A stretch of 64,000 bases of DNA from CATQHB01 sp965262595 (GTDB lineage Bacteria; Chloroflexota; Dehalococcoidia; Lucifugimonadales; UBA3495): the NCBI GenBank assembly GCA_965262595.1, contig OZ253548.1, positions 372,001-436,000 on the forward strand. The letters are read 5' to 3'. Numbering within the stretch: position 1 is the first letter of the stretch; every line of letters begins with the position of its first letter. Positions 17,245 to 26,161 of the stretch are shown piece after piece. The translations under genes and the position numbers were made by a program. The notes under the pieces are model-generated. The model made no database searches. It saw only the letters and a list, made by a program, of their open reading frames with translations, and had not been told where the DNA came from.

Positions 17245-17604
17245 ATGCCGCTTTATTTCTTGATGGGAACCACAACCGAGAACGGTCAACGCTTATTAAG
17301 GGAAGACCCCGATCTGATAATTGATGCGGTCAGGGACATCCAATCTGACGATGCCAAGATTTTGGGGCAATACGCGGTTTTGGGCCGCTACGACTTTGTT
17401 ATGCTGGCCGAAGCTATTGATAATGACACCGTAGCCCGTTTATCGTTGGAGATGTCGGTCCGAGTCGGCTTGCACATTGAAACGCTGCCAGCAATTGCTA
17501 TCCGGCTGTTGACGGACAATGATGAAGGTCTGCAGGGTCTAGGCCATACCTCTGCCGAGACGCCGGCGGGAGAATGGAATCTACCCCAGGACGAACCCAC
17601 CTAG
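17245..17604 (+). CDS. GYD domain-containing protein
   Basis: A 119-residue protein. MPLYFLMGTTTENG, then ILGQYAVLGRYDFVMLAEAIDND and ETLPAIAI match the GYD domain, a small ferredoxin-like fold named for the Gly-Tyr-Asp (here GRYD) motif. The final 30 residues look disordered. The biochemical role of this family is not established. A TATAAT box at 17179-17184 may be its -10, though a good -35 is lacking. It precedes thiD by 90 bases and may be cotranscribed with it. Confidence 0.8.
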   Translation: MPLYFLMGTTTENGQRLLREDPDLIIDAVRDIQSDDAKILGQYAVLGRYDFVMLAEAIDNDTVARLSLEMSVRVGLHIETLPAIAIRLLTDNDEGLQGLGHTSAETPAGEWNLPQDEPT

Positions 17605-17694
17605 AAGTTGCCGCTTTACAAGAACTCACTTGGTAGTGGAAAGTCGCTCTTTGGAGAACAATCCCTGGTGGCTGCTCGGATTATAGAGTAAGTA

Positions 17695-18507
17695 ATGAAC
17701 GCCAGAATTATACCGATAGCCATGACGATTGCCGGGTCGGACTCCGGCGGCGGAGCCGGTATTCAGGCCGACCTGAAGACCTTTGCAGCCCTGGGCGTTT
17801 ACGGAGCTTCAACCCTTACTGCCATAACGGCCCAGAATACCGTAGGCGTGGCTGCGGTGCATGAGTTGCCCACCGACATGATTGCGGCACAGATCAATGC
17901 TGTGGTCACTGACATCGGAGTTGATGCCGTTAAGACCGGAATGCTCTCCAGCTCGGCTATCGTTGAAATAGTTGCACAGGAACTTGAGCGGCACCGCATT
18001 ACAACTTTGGTAGTGGACCCGGTTATGATCGCCAAGAGTGGGGATTCCCTGTTGCGGGAGGACGCGGTTGATGCTCTTCGCAATCGTCTGGTGCCTTTGG
18101 CCGCAGTGGTTACGCCAAACATTCCGGAAGCAGAGACCCTCACCGGGAGAGAAATAACCTCCGACGAAGATATGCGTTGGGCCGCCGAGCAGATTATTGC
18201 CATGGGAGCGCGAACTGTGGTGGTCAAGGGAGGCCACCGAGAAGGACCGGCTACCGACTTGTTCTATGACGGTTTCCAGTTCCGGGAGTTTACCGCCCCT
18301 CGTTTTGAGACGAAGAATACCCACGGAACCGGCTGCACTTTTGCCTCGGCGGTGGCCGCCGGGTTGGCTCAGGGCAAGGATGTCATCGACGCGGTGGCGC
18401 AAGCCAAAGAATACGTCACCGAGGCGATTCGCCATTCCTTCCCTCTAGGTCAGGGCCATGGGCCCTTGAACCACTTTTACCGGCATTGGGACAGTCTGCC
18501 GCGCTAG
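17695..18507 (+). CDS. thiD: Hydroxymethylpyrimidine/phosphomethylpyrimidine kinase
   Basis: 270 residues, of the ribokinase-like ThiD family. It phosphorylates HMP and HMP-P in thiamine biosynthesis. Visible motifs are MTIAGSDSGGGAGIQADLKTF at the substrate site, VVDPVMIAKSGD, TPNIPEAETLTG and the anion-hole/catalytic NTHGTGCTFASAVAAGLA. No other thiamine gene is nearby and no TPP riboswitch (no CUGAGA element) is visible upstream. Confidence 0.95.
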   Translation: MNARIIPIAMTIAGSDSGGGAGIQADLKTFAALGVYGASTLTAITAQNTVGVAAVHELPTDMIAAQINAVVTDIGVDAVKTGMLSSSAIVEIVAQELERHRITTLVVDPVMIAKSGDSLLREDAVDALRNRLVPLAAVVTPNIPEAETLTGREITSDEDMRWAAEQIIAMGARTVVVKGGHREGPATDLFYDGFQFREFTAPRFETKNTHGTGCTFASAVAAGLAQGKDVIDAVAQAKEYVTEAIRHSFPLGQGHGPLNHFYRHWDSLPR

Positions 18508-18678
18508 CCCCGGCGGAATAATTGTGTGTATGGGGATCCCCGCCGTGACTTGGCTAAAGACGGGAGGATTCGGATACCGGGCAAAAGATTTATACTTCTG
18601 CCGTCGCCGTCCCAATAAGATATAATACCGCCCAACAACTGCTAAAAAGTTATCTCCCCAAACAGAGGTACACCTGCT

Positions 18679-21600
18679 ATGTTCGAAGCCGTGCCCAGCC
18701 GTGTCAGCTTGCCGGAGCTTGATGCCCGTATTCTTGATTTTTGGAAGGAACGGGACGTCTTTCGGCGTACTGAAACCGAGCGGGTAGATGCTCCCCAGTT
18801 TATGCTGTATGAGGGCCCGCCCACCGCCAACGGCAGCCCTGGCATCCATCACGTGCTAGCCCGGGTCTTTAAGGATGTCATCTGCCGCCATCGAACGATG
18901 AAGGGCTATCGTTGCATCCGCAAAGGTGGCTGGGATACCCACGGATTGCCGGTGGAGCTGGAGGTCGAAAAGGAACTGGGCCTTAGCTCCAAGCGGGAAA
19001 TTGAAGAATACGGTATCGAAAAGTTTAACCAAAGATGCCGCGAAAGCGTATTCCGCTACGTCAAGGAATGGGAGGCGCTGACTGACCGCATCGGTTTTTG
19101 GGTGGACCTGGAAGACCCCTACGTCACGCTGGACAACGGTTTTATTGAGACCGGTTGGTGGATTCTCAAGCAGCTTTGGGACCGTGGATTGCTCTATGAA
19201 GGGCTGCGGGGTACACCCCATTGTCCCCGTTGCGAAACCAGTCTTAGCTCCCACGAGGTGGCCCTGGGCTATCGGGAGAATACTCCCGACCCTTCGGTAT
19301 TTATCAAGTTTCGGGTGACCGAAACGCCGGATGGCTCCAGGCTGGGCGGATTCGATAAGGATGTTCCCACCTTCATGTTGGCTTGGACTACCACCCCCTG
19401 GACGCTGCCCGGCAATACCGCACTGGCCGTTGCGGCCGAGGCGGAGTATTCCCTGGTTGAACTGGAACGGGACGGGCAAGCGGAACGCCTGGTGCTGGCT
19501 ACCCAACTACTGGAGTCAAATCTGCGGGTGGAATACCGGGTTGCCGCCACCATGAAGGGTGAGGACCTGGTGGGGGTCGGATATCAGCCCCTGTATCCTC
19601 CTTTCCAATACGGAACGGAGGTTCGGCGCTTCGTCCAGCGGACCGGGCCCGAAGGCGTTTCGGTGACGGACTTGGAGAACACCGACGAGTTCTCTCCCAG
19701 GGTGGTTGCCGGCGACTTCGTTTCTTTGGAAGACGGTACCGGGATTGTTCATATCGCGCCGGCATTTGGCGATGAAGACCTGGGCCTGGGCCGAAGCCTG
19801 GAGTTGGCGTTTGTCCAGCCCGTGGATTTGCGGGGCAACGTGACCGGCAGCTATCCATTCTCGGGCAAATTCGTTAAAGACGCCGATGAAGACATTATGC
19901 AGGACTTGTCGGACCGCGGACTGCTCCATCACCGCGACATCTACCGGCATACTTACCCCTTCTGTTGGCGCTGCGATACACCGCTGCTCTACTATGCCAA
20001 GTCTTCCTGGTACATCCGCACTACCGCTTACAAAGACCGGCTGGTTAGCGGCAACAGTTCAATTAACTGGTACCCCGAGTACATTCGGGAAGGACGATTT
20101 GGGGAGTGGCTGCGTAATAACGTGGACTGGGCCATCTCCCGCGAACGCTATTGGGGCACCCCGATTCCCATCTGGCAGTGCGGCGACTGCGGCCACCAAG
20201 TCTGCCTCGGCAGCGTTGCCGAGCTAAAACAAGCTGCGATTGACGTCCAACAATACCAGGTCGATGATCTGGACCTGCACCGCCCCTACGTGGATGACAT
20301 AACGTTGCGCTGCCAGGCCGACGGGTGCGCCGGGACTATGCACCGGATACCGGAAGTAATGGACGCCTGGTTCGATTCCGGGGCAATGCCCTTCGCCCAA
20401 TGGCACTACCCCTTCGAAAATAAGGAAATTGCCAAGGACGGACGCTTCCCGGCGGACTACATTTGCGAGGCAGTGGACCAAACCCGGGGTTGGTTTTATA
20501 GCCTCCACGCCCTGGCTACCCTGTTGCAGGAGCAGCCCTCTTACCGCAATGTCATCTGCCTGGGCCTGATACTGGACAGCCGGGGCCAGAAGATGAGCAA
20601 GCACGTGGGGAACGTGGTGCGGCCCGATACCGTATTGGACGCCCACGGCGCCGACGCCCTCCGATGGTACTTGTTCACCGCATCCCATCCCGGGGAGTCG
20701 CGCCGGTTCTCGGATAAACTGGTAAACGAGACCTTGCGTCGGGTACTGCTCACGCTGTGGAACGTTTACTCCTTCTTCACCAACTATGCCACGATTGACC
20801 AATTTCAGCCGGACCAGGTACCGGCGGACTGGAAGCCGGAGAACGAACTGGACCGCTGGGTATTGTCCGAGCTTAATGTCCTGGTGGGCCAGGTTGACGG
20901 CTACCTTGATACCTACAATCCCACCGACTCCGGACGGCGAATCCAGGAGTTTATCGACCAACTTTCCAACTGGTACGTCCGGCGCAGCCGCCGCCGTTTC
21001 TGGAAGAGTGAAAATGATACCGACAAAATCTCGGCGTACGCCACCCTTTATGAATGCCTGGTAACCGTGGCCCGCCTGATGGCGCCCCTGGCCCCCTTTA
21101 TGGCGGAGGAAATATACCGAAACCTGGTTTGCACGGTGAATCCGGCAGCCCCGGACAGCGTTCACCTTGACGCCTACCCGGTGGCCGACGAGTCGCTGAT
21201 CGACCAGGATTTAATGGACGCTACCCGGCTGGCGATGCAAGTTGCCAGTATGGGTCGGGCTGCCCGCGCCAAGGCCGGCGTGAAAGTCCGTCAGCCGTTG
21301 GCCCAAGTGCAGGTTTGGGGCCGCGCCGACCACCTGAGCCAGGTCAGTTCCCAGATATTGGAGGAACTTAACATCAAGGAGCTTAAAGTTCTGGAGAGCT
21401 ATGAAGGCGTTGCTGAAGGATATTATGAGCAGGTAAGACAGGCGGCTCAGGCTCAAGGCGGGGCCGAATTTTCCGGTCACGGCATTTACCCGGTGGACAA
21501 CCATTGGGTATCTGTGGAACCCGGCTGCCTGGTGGCGATAGATGCCACCGTCACTCCGGAATTGGCGGAGGAAGGACTGGCCCGTGAGCTGGCCCACCGT

Positions 21601-21825
21601 ATTCAGGGGCTGCGCCGCAGCGCCCAATTTGAACTTACCGACCGTATTGTTACCTATTATGAGGGGCCTGAGGAAGTGGCGCAGGTGATGCGCCGCCACG
21701 CCGCTTACATCAGTCAGGAAACCTTGAGCGAGGACCTGGTTGCCGGTCTTCCAGATGACACTGCCAGGAGTGAAACCCAAAAGGTGGAAGGCATGGAGGT
21801 GACGCTTGGGGTTAGGCGGCTCTAG
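18679..21825 (+). CDS. ileS: Isoleucyl-tRNA synthetase
   Basis: A 1048-residue class I synthetase charging tRNA-Ile. The HIGH motif appears as GIHH in GPPTANGSPGIHHVLARVF (about residues 46-64), and KMSKH lies near residue 638. The CP1 editing insertion (TTTPWTLPGNTALAV) and the anticodon-binding domain (SNWYVRRSRRRFWKSE) are present. Length and HIGH form resemble the second, eukaryote-like clade of bacterial IleS, which lacks the C-terminal zinc finger. CxxC pairs occur at CPRCETS, CWRCDTP and CGDCG. A TATAAT at 18621-18626 may be the -10. Confidence 0.97.
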   Translation: MFEAVPSRVSLPELDARILDFWKERDVFRRTETERVDAPQFMLYEGPPTANGSPGIHHVLARVFKDVICRHRTMKGYRCIRKGGWDTHGLPVELEVEKELGLSSKREIEEYGIEKFNQRCRESVFRYVKEWEALTDRIGFWVDLEDPYVTLDNGFIETGWWILKQLWDRGLLYEGLRGTPHCPRCETSLSSHEVALGYRENTPDPSVFIKFRVTETPDGSRLGGFDKDVPTFMLAWTTTPWTLPGNTALAVAAEAEYSLVELERDGQAERLVLATQLLESNLRVEYRVAATMKGEDLVGVGYQPLYPPFQYGTEVRRFVQRTGPEGVSVTDLENTDEFSPRVVAGDFVSLEDGTGIVHIAPAFGDEDLGLGRSLELAFVQPVDLRGNVTGSYPFSGKFVKDADEDIMQDLSDRGLLHHRDIYRHTYPFCWRCDTPLLYYAKSSWYIRTTAYKDRLVSGNSSINWYPEYIREGRFGEWLRNNVDWAISRERYWGTPIPIWQCGDCGHQVCLGSVAELKQAAIDVQQYQVDDLDLHRPYVDDITLRCQADGCAGTMHRIPEVMDAWFDSGAMPFAQWHYPFENKEIAKDGRFPADYICEAVDQTRGWFYSLHALATLLQEQPSYRNVICLGLILDSRGQKMSKHVGNVVRPDTVLDAHGADALRWYLFTASHPGESRRFSDKLVNETLRRVLLTLWNVYSFFTNYATIDQFQPDQVPADWKPENELDRWVLSELNVLVGQVDGYLDTYNPTDSGRRIQEFIDQLSNWYVRRSRRRFWKSENDTDKISAYATLYECLVTVARLMAPLAPFMAEEIYRNLVCTVNPAAPDSVHLDAYPVADESLIDQDLMDATRLAMQVASMGRAARAKAGVKVRQPLAQVQVWGRADHLSQVSSQILEELNIKELKVLESYEGVAEGYYEQVRQAAQAQGGAEFSGHGIYPVDNHWVSVEPGCLVAIDATVTPELAEEGLARELAHRIQGLRRSAQFELTDRIVTYYEGPEEVAQVMRRHAAYISQETLSEDLVAGLPDDTARSETQKVEGMEVTLGVRRL

Positions 21826-21848
21826 TCCCTGCCTTCCCGAGGGTTTCG

Positions 21849-22661
21849 ATGCCTGAACTGCCCGAAGTCGAAAATGTCCGGCGCATCCTGGTTAAGTCCG
21901 GGTTGCCGGGCCGGACCATAACCGGCGCCCGGATTGGCTGGGCCAACAGCGTTAAGAGTCCCGGCTTGGAGGACTTCGTTCTGGGACTCTATTATCGTCG
22001 GATTGAGGATATCGACCGGCGCGGCAAGTATCTTCTGCTATCCCTGGATTCCGGCGATACCTTCATTATTCACCTGGGGATGACCGGCGGGTTAAGCCTT
22101 CGGCCTCAGACCCAACCGGTGGACCCGATGGTGCGGCATACTTTTGCCCTGGATGACGGTCGAGAGCTCCGCTTTTACGACCCCCGCAAGTTTGGTCACC
22201 TCTGGTTAACTCCCGATTTTGCCCTGACCCTACCAGCGTTGGGAGTGGAACCCCTTTCTTCGGAGTTCACCAATGAAGCCCTTGCCGGTAAACTGGCAGG
22301 CCGCAGCGCTCCCATAAAAGCCATCCTCTTGGAACAATCCACCGTAGCCGGGCTGGGCAATCTCTATGTGGACGAATCGCTGTATCTGGCCGGTATTCAT
22401 CCCCTGCGGCCGGCTGTGGAGCTTAGCGGTGAGGAAATCGCGCGTTTAAAGGACGGTATATTGACTTGTCTTTCTGCCGCATTCGCCCAATACGACCGGG
22501 CCAGAGAAGAGAAATGGCCCGACCCTCCAACCGGTATGGCTACCTGGACCATTCCCCGCAAGGCCCTGGAAGATTGCCCACGCTGCGGCGACTCAATAAC
22601 TAACATACGGGTAAGGGGCCGGGGAACCTATTTTTGTCCAGGGTGCCAGCCCGTTGGCTGA
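21849..22661 (+). CDS. mutM: Formamidopyrimidine-DNA glycosylase (Fpg)
   Basis: 270 residues. It excises oxidised purines such as 8-oxoguanine. The N terminus MPELPEVE provides the catalytic Pro1/Glu2 after Met removal; the H2TH region includes GLGNLYVDESLYLAGIHP. The C-terminal zinc finger has four cysteines (CPRCGDS then FCPGC), and the DNA-binding Arg lies in RVRGRGTYFC. It starts 23 bases after ileS and is probably cotranscribed. Confidence 0.96.
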   Translation: MPELPEVENVRRILVKSGLPGRTITGARIGWANSVKSPGLEDFVLGLYYRRIEDIDRRGKYLLLSLDSGDTFIIHLGMTGGLSLRPQTQPVDPMVRHTFALDDGRELRFYDPRKFGHLWLTPDFALTLPALGVEPLSSEFTNEALAGKLAGRSAPIKAILLEQSTVAGLGNLYVDESLYLAGIHPLRPAVELSGEEIARLKDGILTCLSAAFAQYDRAREEKWPDPPTGMATWTIPRKALEDCPRCGDSITNIRVRGRGTYFCPGCQPVG

Positions 22662-22709
22662 ACCTAGGCATTAGGGAAGAGGGGCTGTCGGTAAGTAAGA
22701 GACCAACGG

Positions 22710-22738
22710 TTGACGTTAGTAAGGGCGTTGCTTACAAT
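22710..22738 (+). promoter_or_regulatory. Strong sigma-70-type promoter upstream of the three-domain fusion gene
   Basis: TTGACG at 22710-22715 and TACAAT at 22733-22738 with a 17-base spacer. Transcription would start near 22745 and leave a leader of about 185 bases before the ATG at 22931. The leader has repeated GCCGGCAGGAAC-like blocks and a GC-rich hairpin at about 22780-22802 (GCCG GCTT CGGC core). It matches no riboswitch class that I recognise. Confidence 0.65.
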
Positions 22739-22930
22739 TATCGTGGCCGGCAGGAACGAGGACTATTTCCGGCAGGAACCGTAGCCGGCTTCGGCCGACG
22801 GGAACAAGGCAGCCCACCGCATTTGCATGATTGTCGGCGATGTTCGCAGGACAAATGGATGACCCTTCGTTAGATTCCGCCCGGCACCGCTAGCGGTAGC
22901 ATAGCAACTTTACTCGGAAGGTGATGTTTA

Positions 22931-24985
22931 ATGGCGCGATACCAAAAGCACGAAGCTCAAGATTGGGCTTGGGATTTCCTGAAGGATCAGTGGACCACGA
23001 TAATGACTCCCTTTACGCCGGACAACCGGGTTGACGAGGACGGTCTCCGACGCAACATCCGGTACATTCGCAGCCTGGGCACCCGGGGTGGTGGTTGCAC
23101 CTGGGGCATGGGCGAGTTCTGGAGCCTCACCTTTGAGGAGCGGGTACGGGTGATGGATACGGTGGCCGCCGAGGCCGCAGGACAGTGGGGTATTTCCGCT
23201 CATGTTACCCATACTTCGGTTAAAGATATGCTGGCGCTGGCCGACCGCGCCGAGGCAACCGGATTTGATCTTCTGGTAGTGGCCCCTCCCTATATGGTAG
23301 CCAAGACCGAAGAAGTGGTCTATGACTATGTTAAGACCCTGGCCGACAATACGAACCTGGCAATAATGTTCTATAACTCGCCCCAGTTTGGCATGCTAAT
23401 GAGCCCCCAGGGGTTGAAGCGCCTATGCCAGATCCCCAACGTGGTTGGAGTAAAGGAAGCCAGTTTTAACCAGCAGACATCCATAGAGACGCACCTGCTT
23501 GTAGGCAAACAAGCCATCATCAGTACTCCCGACGAATGGATTTACCCCAAAGCCAAAGAGTTGGGCTTCCACCAGCAGGTGATGTTCGCGAATACTTCCG
23601 ACTGGCGGTTCGACACTCCCGAGTGCAACTACTACGTGCAGTTCATCGACCGGGCCAGCCGTGGCGACCTGGACCTGGACTTCTATGACAAGCACCTGAA
23701 GGACCTCAAAGCCCTGTCCGACAAGTGGTGGGGTGGCACGGTCAAGAAATCCGGGGGAGTCCTGCCGGCGCCGATGTGCAAGTATTGGGGCGAATTGATG
23801 GGCATGGCGGGTGGTCACGTCCGGGCGCCGCTGATGAGTCTCACCGACGATGAAAAAGCCGAGTTGAAGCAGGAGCTGATGCCCCTGATTCCCCGGCGTC
23901 AAGCCCCCACTATTCCGGCCCAACCCCGGGTTCATGCTCCCTGGCTCAACGGTAGCAGCAATGGAAATAGCAGCGCCGTCACTGCCGACTCCGGAATGAT
24001 GTTGCTGGTCAGCGTCCAGAATATGGCCGAAGCCCTGGAAGCCGACAGAGGCGGGGCCGACATAATTGACGTCAAGAACCTGCAAGAAGCCCTGGTAGGC
24101 TCCGGCCACCCGAACCTGGTTCGGGAAGTTCGAGAGCGGATTCCGGCGGAAAAGCATGTCAGCGTGACCCTGGGCGTGGTGCCCAATCAGGCCGGCACCG
24201 TGGCAATGGCGGTTCATGCCGCCGGTGTGCTGAATGCCACTTCGGTTAAGGTAGGCTTCTGCAATTCCGATTATGAATCCGCCCTGGAAATTCTTAAAGG
24301 CGCTCGCGAGGCATTGCGCGGCTTCGAAACCAAGTTGATTGGTTCCCTGTTCGCCGATAACCACTTGTTCAACGGCGGTTTGGACCCGCACTCGATGGTA
24401 AAGCTGGCCATCGAGAGTGGATGCGACGGCTTCCTGATTGATACCCTTACCAAGGATGGTCAAAATCTCTTCGATTTCATCCCCGAAAACAGACTGCGAG
24501 AAATGGTAATCGAAGCCAAGCAGGCCGGCCTTAGCACCGCCCTATCCGGTCACTTGAAGTTGGACAACCTGGATGAATTGGCCCGGATAAACCCGGACAT
24601 CGTCGGTGTCCGAGGCGCCGTCTGCTCCAGTGGGGAGCGGGACCGGGGTGTAGCTTGGGAGGCGGTGGCCCATTTCAAGAACCAGTTGGACCTGCGGAAG
24701 TCCGGCGAGATTGACGTCCACCAACCTACGGGCAGCGGCAACGGTCATAACAGTGGCTGGGCGGTAGTGGATGGTCGGGGCAAGAACTGCGCCGGGGTAA
24801 TCGCCGCGCTGAGTCGTCAGATGGATGACGACCGCGGTTCCATTGTTGAGGCGGTTCTCCACGATGCGCTTAACATTTATGACGTCATTTACTGGGCGGA
24901 GCAAGCCGGTCATCGTTTGTTGACCCAGCGCAAAGAGACCGATGGCACTCTGCGCGTACTCATTCAACCCTATGGCAGTAAATAG
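22931..24985 (+). CDS. Three-domain fusion: DapA/NAL-family aldolase, MfnB-like synthase, TusA-like domain
   Basis: 684 residues. Residues 10-320 are a DHDPS/N-acetylneuraminate lyase-type TIM barrel with the catalytic Tyr148 (MFYNSP) and Schiff-base Lys175 (VGVKEAS). A linker rich in Pro, Asn and Ser (about 325-355) leads to a second TIM barrel, about 356-600, of the DUF556/MfnB family. It keeps the DIIDVKN, VKVGF, LIDTLTKDGQNLFDF and DIVGVRGAVC blocks, including the Asp/Lys pairs used by (5-formylfuran-3-yl)methyl phosphate synthase. Another Gly/Asn linker leads to about 75 residues resembling TusA/SirA: a single Cys in GRGKNCAG and a typical C-terminal AEQAGHRLLTQ. MfnB condenses two glyceraldehyde-3-phosphates to the furan precursor of methanofuran. 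Coupling to an aldolase that makes a triose is an attractive inference, not shown. The Shine-Dalgarno GGAAGGTG supports this start. Confidence 0.8.
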   Translation: MARYQKHEAQDWAWDFLKDQWTTIMTPFTPDNRVDEDGLRRNIRYIRSLGTRGGGCTWGMGEFWSLTFEERVRVMDTVAAEAAGQWGISAHVTHTSVKDMLALADRAEATGFDLLVVAPPYMVAKTEEVVYDYVKTLADNTNLAIMFYNSPQFGMLMSPQGLKRLCQIPNVVGVKEASFNQQTSIETHLLVGKQAIISTPDEWIYPKAKELGFHQQVMFANTSDWRFDTPECNYYVQFIDRASRGDLDLDFYDKHLKDLKALSDKWWGGTVKKSGGVLPAPMCKYWGELMGMAGGHVRAPLMSLTDDEKAELKQELMPLIPRRQAPTIPAQPRVHAPWLNGSSNGNSSAVTADSGMMLLVSVQNMAEALEADRGGADIIDVKNLQEALVGSGHPNLVREVRERIPAEKHVSVTLGVVPNQAGTVAMAVHAAGVLNATSVKVGFCNSDYESALEILKGAREALRGFETKLIGSLFADNHLFNGGLDPHSMVKLAIESGCDGFLIDTLTKDGQNLFDFIPENRLREMVIEAKQAGLSTALSGHLKLDNLDELARINPDIVGVRGAVCSSGERDRGVAWEAVAHFKNQLDLRKSGEIDVHQPTGSGNGHNSGWAVVDGRGKNCAGVIAALSRQMDDDRGSIVEAVLHDALNIYDVIYWAEQAGHRLLTQRKETDGTLRVLIQPYGSK

Positions 24986-25148
24986 AGCGCAGATTCCTTG
25001 CTACCGTCTGGGACCAATACCCGGCGGAGTGGCATAAACCTGTAGTTGCTTATTTATTCACCCTTGCCCATCCACCGGCAAAACCGGAATGCGGGGCAGG
25101 GGTGAAGTTTTAACCGGAAATAATCGGAATAGGTGGGAGGTTGGCGTT

Positions 25149-25766
25149 ATGGCATCGGAAGAGCGGTGGAGCCTGAAAGGAGACTATTTCGAGAACTGTA
25201 ACTGTGAGATTCTTTGCCCTTGCGTGGTCCAGGGCGGTCCGGCGGTGCCCACCGAGGGGCACTGCGACGTAGCCTTCGCCTTCCACATCTCTGAAGGGGA
25301 GTACCAGGGGGGCGCCCTGGACGACCTCAACTTCATCGTTGTGGCCTATACCCCCGGCATAATGGGCGCCGGTGACTGGATCCTGGCTAACTATATTGAC
25401 GAGCGCGCGGACCAATTTCAGCGCGCGGCCCTGGGCCGCATTTTGTCCGGGGAGATTGGCGGAGCGGCGGAAAGATGGATGCGCCTCACCTCCAACTACC
25501 TGGGTATCAACTATTGCCCGATAACCTACAAGTCCGAAGGGCACGTCCGCAGCGTCAGTATCCCGGACATCATAGACTTCAACGTCGAGGGCGTCGTGGT
25601 CGGCAACCGCCCTGAGCCGATGCGATTAGAAAACACCGGCCACCCGGTAAGCTCTTCTTTGGCCCTGGCCAAGGGTACGCGGAGTACTTATTCCGACCAT
25701 GGAATGAACTGGGACAACACCGGCAAGAACGGCCACTACGCTGCCTTTGAGTGGAACTGGCCCTAG
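25149..25766 (+). CDS. DUF1326 domain-containing protein
   Basis: 205 residues from the ATG at 25149, which follows GGTGGGAGG by 8 bases; an in-frame extension of 20 residues upstream looks non-coding. The N-terminal W-x-L-x-G-x-Y, then ENCNCEILCPCVVQGG and PTEGHCDVAFAFHI, is the cysteine-rich DUF1326 pattern (CnC...CPC...C), suggesting metal binding. The function of the family is unknown. It lies 163 bases behind the fusion gene on the same strand. Confidence 0.8.
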   Translation: MASEERWSLKGDYFENCNCEILCPCVVQGGPAVPTEGHCDVAFAFHISEGEYQGGALDDLNFIVVAYTPGIMGAGDWILANYIDERADQFQRAALGRILSGEIGGAAERWMRLTSNYLGINYCPITYKSEGHVRSVSIPDIIDFNVEGVVVGNRPEPMRLENTGHPVSSSLALAKGTRSTYSDHGMNWDNTGKNGHYAAFEWNWP

Positions 25767-25793
25767 GATGCTTCCGGGGTTGCGGGGTTTTAG

Positions 25794-25813
25794 CGGCCGG
25801 TCGGTGCCGGCCG
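25794..25813. repeat. Perfect GC-rich inverted repeat
   Basis: CGGCCGG (25794-25800) and CCGGCCG (25807-25813) flank a 6-base loop. It lies between the DUF1326 and DUF2277 genes. There is no T-run on either side, so it is not a canonical intrinsic terminator; it may stabilise or process mRNA. Confidence 0.45.
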
Positions 25814-25880
25814 GGTAAGGTCCGAAAGGCAGGTTCGCCGCTGGCCTGGTTCGTTATATTGGAAGGAGTTCCGTACAACT

Positions 25881-26087
25881 ATGTGTAGAAGTATTAAGAA
25901 GCTGCGCCAACCGGAATCTTCGGTCAGCGAAGAGGAAATATACGCTGTCGCCACCCAGTTCGTACGCAAAATCAGTGGCTACCGCAGTCCCTCTAGGGCT
26001 AACCGCGAAGCTTTTGACGCCGCAATTGGTAAAATAGCCGCAGTCTCAGAGGAACTGTTGGCGTCCCTTCAGACTCGCCCCGCTTGA
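25881..26087 (+). CDS. DUF2277 family protein
   Basis: 68 residues: MCRSIKKLRQPE, then SEEEIYAVATQFVRKISGYR, then SRANREAFDAAIGKIA and EELLASL match DUF2277, a small helical family with an invariant MCR-x-I start. The function is unknown; the conserved second-position Cys suggests a metal or redox role. The Shine-Dalgarno GGAAGGAG precedes the ATG. It may be cotranscribed with the DUF1326 gene. Confidence 0.82.
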   Translation: MCRSIKKLRQPESSVSEEEIYAVATQFVRKISGYRSPSRANREAFDAAIGKIAAVSEELLASLQTRPA

Positions 26088-26161
26088 TTGGGCGGGAATC
26101 TCGGGCAAGACCTCTTGCGGGCTAGGCCTTCGAACCGGGCTCAAAGTTGCCTAACCCCGGC

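Noticed and set aside
17605..17694. TPP riboswitch upstream of thiD
   Set aside because: Only 90 bases, with no CUGAGA or other conserved thi-box element visible.
18508..18678. T-box leader for ileS
   Set aside because: The region is 171 bases and the likely -10 is near 18621, leaving too short a leader; no T-box sequence seen.
22634..22873. A 79-codon open frame after mutM
   Set aside because: It overlaps the mutM end and the promoter region; composition and lack of a Shine-Dalgarno argue against coding.
23423..24463. A 346-codon open frame on the minus strand
   Set aside because: It is antisense to the three-domain fusion gene, whose reading is supported by three known folds.
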